DNA of 64,000 bases, taken from contig JBAZWJ010000036.1 of the NCBI GenBank assembly GCA_041660385.1, forward strand, positions 1-64,000, read 5' to 3'. This stretch comes from DYJE01 sp041660385 (GTDB lineage: Bacteria > Desulfobacterota > Desulfobacteria > Desulfobacterales > Desulfolunaceae). Position 1 is the first letter of the stretch. Each line of letters begins with the position of its first letter. The notes under the pieces are model-generated. The model was given only the letters and a program-made list of their open reading frames with translations, searched no databases and was not told where the DNA came from. Both the position numbers and the translations under genes were made by a program. Shown one piece after another: positions 60,392 through 64,000 of the stretch.

Positions 60392-60999
60392 ACAACACAT
60401 GCCATGACTCCCCGACACCATCAGCTCCAGCCTTCTATGATATCGTGGTCATGGGCGGATCTGCAGGCGGCTTCAACGCTTTTAAAAGCGTTCTTTCGGC
60501 CCTGCCGCCAAATTTTTCCATGCCGGTTCTGCTGGTCCAGCATCTTCATCCCAGCGACGACGGATTGTTCGTCCAACATATGGCCATGTCAGTGGACCTA
60601 ATGGTGACGGAACCCTGGGACAAGGAACCCATCGAACCCGGAAAGGTATACGTGGCTCCGGCAGATTATCATATGCTTGTGGAACGCGGCGGAACCATCG
60701 CTTTCTCCACGGAAGAAAAGGTCAACTGGTCACGGCCCTCCATCGACGTCCTGTTCGAAAGCGCCGCTTTTTTATATGGAAATCGGGTGATCGGAATTAT
60801 TCTTACAGGAGCAAGCGCCGACGGTACTTCCGGTATAAAAGCAATCAAAACGGCAGGCGGACTGACCATCGCAGAAGACCCGGCCACAGCCGAGTTCCCT
60901 TTCATGCCACAGTCGGCCATCGAAACGGGAGCTGTGGACCTGGTGTTGACGGCTGAACAAATCGGAAAGATACTGGCCGGTTTTGTAAAAACAGAGTGA
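60388..60999 (+). CDS. Stand-alone CheB methylesterase domain
   Basis: 203 aa. Catalytic triad seen: Ser25 in MGGSAGGFNAFKSVLSALP, His52 in LVQHLHPSDDG, Asp145 in LTGASADGTSGIKAIK. The regulatory receiver domain of canonical CheB is absent, so phosphorylation control must come from elsewhere, perhaps the flanking kinases. Removes methyl groups placed by CheR, or deamidates glutamine. Third gene of the operon. Confidence 0.93.
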   Translation: MNNTCHDSPTPSAPAFYDIVVMGGSAGGFNAFKSVLSALPPNFSMPVLLVQHLHPSDDGLFVQHMAMSVDLMVTEPWDKEPIEPGKVYVAPADYHMLVERGGTIAFSTEEKVNWSRPSIDVLFESAAFLYGNRVIGIILTGASADGTSGIKAIKTAGGLTIAEDPATAEFPFMPQSAIETGAVDLVLTAEQIGKILAGFVKTE

Positions 61000-61065
61000 T
61001 TTTTTTATTTATGACGGTCTTGTGCCGATAGATAAGTCATGAAGATAATAGACTCGGAGATCAAC

Positions 61066-63075
61066 ATGGACCCGGTACAAAAAATTCTCATCGTGGACGA
61101 CAAAAGGGAAAATCTTGTGGCTTTAAGGCAGGTCCTTCAAGGGGTTGGCTCTGAAGTCGTAGAAGCTCTGAGCGGAAACGAGGCCCTTGCCGCCACCCTG
61201 GATCACCAATTCGCCCTGGCCATTCTGGACGTCATGATGCCCGGAATGAACGGTTTCGAACTGGCCGAACACCTACACTCGGATGAAGCCACCCGACTGA
61301 TGCCGGTGATCTTCGTCACCGCCGCCTTACCCGATGAACGAGATATCTTCTGCGGGTACGAAGCCGGAGCCGTTGACTATATTTTCAAGCCCTATGCCCC
61401 CGAGGTTCTGCTCGCCAAAGTCCGGATTTTTCTTCAAATTGACCGTCAAAAGCAGGAACTTCAGTGGCAGAGAGACCATCTGGAATCCCTGGTGGTCGAA
61501 CGCACAAAGGAATTGGAGCAGGAGCTTGCCGAGCGGAAACGGAGTGAAAAAAAGTTTAAAACCATTTTTGAGCAAGCCGCCATGGGTGTATCTGAAATCG
61601 ATACTCGAACAGGGCGTTTCATTCATGTGAATCAGCGGTACGCGGATATTCTGGGAATGACCGTCGCTGAAATGCTTGAAACGGATTTTCAGACCATCAC
61701 CCACCCGGATGATATTGATGAAGACCTGAACCATATGGACCTGCTGATTAAGGGTGAACTCAAAGAATTTTCCATTGAAAAAAGGTACATCCGGAAAGAC
61801 GGAAATCATGTATGGGTCAATCTGACGGTTTCGCCGCTGTGGCAACCCGGAGAAGAACCCACACACCATCTCGCCATTGCGGAAGACATCACCCAGCGAA
61901 AACAAGCCGAAGAAGAACATCAAAAACTTCAGGAACAGTTGAATCAGGCCCATAAAATGGAGTACGTGGGACGTCTTGCCGGAGGTGTGGCCCACGATTT
62001 CAACAACATGCTGGGGGTCATCCTGGGTCATACTGAATTGGCACTGGATCGGATGGAACCTTCATCGCCGATTTTTTCCGATCTGACGGAAATCAGGACC
62101 GCCGCCGAGCGATCTGCAGATCTCACCCGGCAACTGCTGGCTTTTGCACGAAAACAGACGGTTTCGCCCAGAATCCTTGATCTGAACGATACCGTGGAAG
62201 GCATGCTGAAGATGCTCCGGCGGCTGATCGGAGAAACGATCCAGCTGATCTGGGTGCCTGGCAAAGATCTGTGGAAGGTCAGGATGGACCCCGGTCAGAT
62301 CGATCAGATTCTTGCCAATCTCTGCGTGAACGCCAGGGATGCCGTTGACAATGTGGGGCAGATCACCATTGAAACAACAACCGAAGTTTTAGATGGAACG
62401 GAATGTGATGATGTATTGAATTTTTCTCCCGGTGAATACGTCGTTCTTTCGGTGAGTGATAATGGCGCAGGCATGACGGAAGATGTGATGGAACATCTTT
62501 TCGAACCGTTTTTCACCACCAAAGAAGTCGGCAAGGGTACTGGGCTGGGACTTGCCACGGTTTACGGTATTGTGAAGCAGAACAACGGCTTCATCAAGGT
62601 TTCCAGTGAACCTGAAAAGGGAACCACGTTCAAGCTGTTTCTGCCCCGCCTTCCGGAAAAACTGGAACGGCACCAACCGCTTCCATCGAACGCCTCCATC
62701 CTGCCAGGCCATGAAACCATCCTTCTGGTGGAAGATGAACCTTCTATTCTTCAAATGACAGTCATCATGCTCAAACGTCTCGGATACACCGTGCTTTCTT
62801 CCACCAGGCCGAAAGAGGCCACCCGGCTGGCCGGAGAATATAGCGGAAACATCCATCTCCTGATAACCGATGTGATCATGCCCGGAATAAACGGTGAAAA
62901 ACTTGCAAAAAGCCTGATGGCCCGATACCCGAATCTCAAATGTCTGTTCATGTCCGGTTATACAGCCGATGTCATCGCCCATCACGGGGTTCTGGAGGAG
63001 GGTGTCAACTTTATCCAGAAACCTTTTTCAATGGTAGATCTTGCAGCAAAAGTCCGCAGGACTCTTGATGGATGA
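61066..63075 (+). CDS. Hybrid histidine kinase, receiver-PAS-kinase-receiver
   Basis: 669 aa from ATG 61066 (GGAGATC before it; an upstream ATG at 61039 adds nine residues). Order: receiver (about 4-120, LILVDDKRENL-type start, Asp in AILDVMMPGMNGFE, KP in YIFKPYAP), short coiled coil, PAS (about 175-290), H-box GGVAHDFNNMLGVILGH, ATPase with GKGTGLGLATVYGIVKQNNG, and a C-terminal receiver (LLITDVIMPGINGEKL, FIQKPFS). With no membrane segments it is cytoplasmic. 66 bases downstream of the CheB gene; likely the last gene of the operon. Confidence 0.93.
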   Translation: MDPVQKILIVDDKRENLVALRQVLQGVGSEVVEALSGNEALAATLDHQFALAILDVMMPGMNGFELAEHLHSDEATRLMPVIFVTAALPDERDIFCGYEAGAVDYIFKPYAPEVLLAKVRIFLQIDRQKQELQWQRDHLESLVVERTKELEQELAERKRSEKKFKTIFEQAAMGVSEIDTRTGRFIHVNQRYADILGMTVAEMLETDFQTITHPDDIDEDLNHMDLLIKGELKEFSIEKRYIRKDGNHVWVNLTVSPLWQPGEEPTHHLAIAEDITQRKQAEEEHQKLQEQLNQAHKMEYVGRLAGGVAHDFNNMLGVILGHTELALDRMEPSSPIFSDLTEIRTAAERSADLTRQLLAFARKQTVSPRILDLNDTVEGMLKMLRRLIGETIQLIWVPGKDLWKVRMDPGQIDQILANLCVNARDAVDNVGQITIETTTEVLDGTECDDVLNFSPGEYVVLSVSDNGAGMTEDVMEHLFEPFFTTKEVGKGTGLGLATVYGIVKQNNGFIKVSSEPEKGTTFKLFLPRLPEKLERHQPLPSNASILPGHETILLVEDEPSILQMTVIMLKRLGYTVLSSTRPKEATRLAGEYSGNIHLLITDVIMPGINGEKLAKSLMARYPNLKCLFMSGYTADVIAHHGVLEEGVNFIQKPFSMVDLAAKVRRTLDG

Positions 63076-63238
63076 AAAGAAGACGCCATGTGAATCCCTT
63101 ATCACAACCTTTAAGGCCCAGTTTAAAAATAAAGTGAACAAAGCGCCACAACCCAAAGAACCCATCGAATCCCGCAACTGTCGTATATTCATGGACTCAG
63201 TTTAAACCCTTTTTATCGATATTAAAGATGAGACACAA
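63076..63238. other. Start of the gap after the signalling operon
   Basis: No gene, terminator or repeat was recognised between the kinase stop and the hairpin element starting at 63239. Confidence 0.4.
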
Positions 63239-63345
63239 TGCCGTTTCCTTAGGGGCATTTGCACTGGTTGAGGTCTGTGGGTCGGGCTCTCTCCCGACAA
63301 TGACGGCGGGCGAAAGCCCTGCTCTACAGCATTAAGGAAACGGAA
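63239..63345. repeat. Nested hairpin repeat element
   Basis: Outer arms CCGTTTCCTTA (63241-63251) and TAAGGAAACGG (63333-63343) enclose an inner hairpin GTCGGG/CCCGAC (63282-63299). The outer ATGCCGTTTCC end also flanks family A copy 3 at 49077, so the two may be the same element class. Confidence 0.6.
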
Positions 63346-63713
63346 TTGAAGTGCGACACTGATTCCATGTATGAGAATCATAACGAGTGAAGTGAAGCGT
63401 CGCCGAAATTCCAAGAATTCAGCCTTGCCAACCCGGGCACGCCAATCTCCCGATTGGCTCTGCGAAAGCCGTAAGGCTTTCAGACCATCGAAAAAGTCTC
63501 CGATTTTACAGATTCACCCGTTGGTATGGAAAAATGGATTCCATCTGCATCCGGAAATGACGTCAAGGGAATATTGTATGTGCCCTATTAATTCTGCATG
63601 CTGTCCCCGAAATGTCCGGCAGAGACTGAACGGCTATGATTGACTTCCATAGTTATGGCCGTTATAATGGGCCCATAATAAAGACCCAATATCAGATCCT
63701 GAGAGGAGGCATC
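63346..63713. other. Repeat-rich gap before the toxin-antitoxin pair
   Basis: Two small palindromes, CCAATC/GATTGG (63440-63456) and GAAAGCC/GGCTTTC (63465-63482), and no ribosome-site-led reading frame. A 90-codon open frame here is rich in Arg/Ser/Pro/Cys and looks random. Confidence 0.5.
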
Positions 63714-63947
63714 ATGTTGCAGGCAAAATTCAACGTCGATGAAGCACAGTCGCGGTTTTTGAATAATTATAAAAAATACGGTTTTAAAGATAAAAGCGCC
63801 ATGCTTCGGAAAGCCATTGACCGCTTCAAGATCGAAATAGAGCGTGAAAGCCTGCGAAAATCAGCCGAGTTGTATTCAGAACTCTATTCTGATGATCATG
63901 AACTGAGCGATCTGACCGAAACCGCTTTGAATGGATGGCCCGAATGA
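63714..63947 (+). CDS. MazE/PemI-like antitoxin (ribbon-helix-helix type)
   Basis: 77 aa from ATG 63714 with GAGGAGGC seven bases upstream. Short basic N-terminal strand (MLQAKFNVDEAQSRF), two helices (DKSAMLRKAIDRFKIEIERE) and an acidic C-terminal tail (SDDHELSDLTETALNGWPE), which fits an RHH DNA-binding domain with a toxin-blocking tail. Its stop overlaps the next ATG by four bases. The pairing with a MazF-like start supports the call. Confidence 0.8.
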   Translation: MLQAKFNVDEAQSRFLNNYKKYGFKDKSAMLRKAIDRFKIEIERESLRKSAELYSELYSDDHELSDLTETALNGWPE

Positions 63948-64000
63948 CAGTACTGAAAAGAGGAATGATCATTGACGTCAATCTCGAACCCACCAAAGGT
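63944..64000 (+). CDS. MazF/PemK-type toxin, N-terminus only (window edge)
   Basis: Nineteen codons to the window end: MTVLKRGMIIDVNLEPTKG. The phrase RGMIIDVNLEPTKG matches the MazF/PemK opening (usually RGDIYWVDLDPTKG). The enzyme would be an mRNA endoribonuclease. It overlaps the antitoxin stop as ATGA. Confidence 0.8.
   Translation, partial: MTVLKRGMIIDVNLEPTKG

Noticed and set aside
63371..63643. 90-codon frame with several Cys
   Set aside because: Palindrome-rich intergenic DNA, composition looks random and there is no ribosome site.

Overview
The window looks like a draft-genome scaffold (10 Ns at 33478-33487) from an anaerobic Gram-negative bacterium, most likely a sulfate-reducer-type Desulfobacterota (Desulfobacterales-like). 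The support is gene content: NrfHA multihaem nitrite reductase, a double-cubane-cluster protein with its ATPase activator, several acyl-CoA dehydrogenases with EtfAB, HypAB, ferredoxin-rich proteins, and many large hybrid histidine kinases. No rRNA or tRNA gene was recognised. The species assignment is inference.

Layout. 1-3.6 kb: a chemoreceptor cut by the window edge and a PAS hybrid kinase. 3.6-7.2 kb: a duplicated TetR/radical-SAM locus in which each copy has lost a different gene (details in the findings). 7.3-9.6 kb: a GNAT enzyme, then an arsR / exported flavodoxin-ferredoxin operon with a decayed FMN-reductase gene downstream. 9.8-14.2 kb: a lipoprotein carboxylesterase and a highly expressed-looking 602-aa acyl-CoA dehydrogenase. 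14.4-16.2 kb: minCDE. 16.7-21 kb: a thioester alpha-2-macroglobulin. 21.2-23.2 kb: small or poorly known genes (a membrane Mrr-like protein and a methyltransferase). 23.5-25.7 kb: nrfHA. 26.1-32.3 kb: a minus-strand run of NUDIX, acyl-CoA dehydrogenase, VWA/MoxR, radC and tatBC. 32.5-35.8 kb: an IclR regulator, a hairpin-flanked assembly gap and a B12-binding-type radical SAM protein. 35.9-42.9 kb: the double-cubane-cluster reductase and its activator, followed on the other strand by an HTH-ferredoxin, hypB, hypA, a patatin and a ferredoxin-nitroreductase, all interspersed with one dispersed repeat family. 43-51.8 kb: an acyl-CoA catabolic block whose kinase and dehydrogenase resemble the two halves of ACAD10/ACAD11, with SDR, enoyl-CoA hydratase, amidohydrolase, TetR, histidine phosphatase and divergent etfBA. 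51.9-55.1 kb: a repeat-containing lipoprotein and a deoR-HAD pair. 55.3-63.1 kb: a four-gene signalling operon (triple-receiver hybrid kinase, CheR, stand-alone CheB, second hybrid kinase). 63.7-64 kb: an antitoxin and the first codons of a MazF/PemK toxin.

How genes work together. EtfAB is the plausible electron acceptor for the acyl-CoA dehydrogenases. The kinase/dehydrogenase pair suggests catabolism of 4-hydroxyacyl-CoA-type substrates through a phosphorylated intermediate. NrfH passes quinol electrons to NrfA. The DCCP activator would feed ATP-dependent low-potential electrons into the DCCP. TatBC, in the window, could export the twin-arginine flavodoxin-ferredoxin. The retained operator in front of the decayed tetR copy suggests that the intact TetR still controls the distant radical SAM gene.
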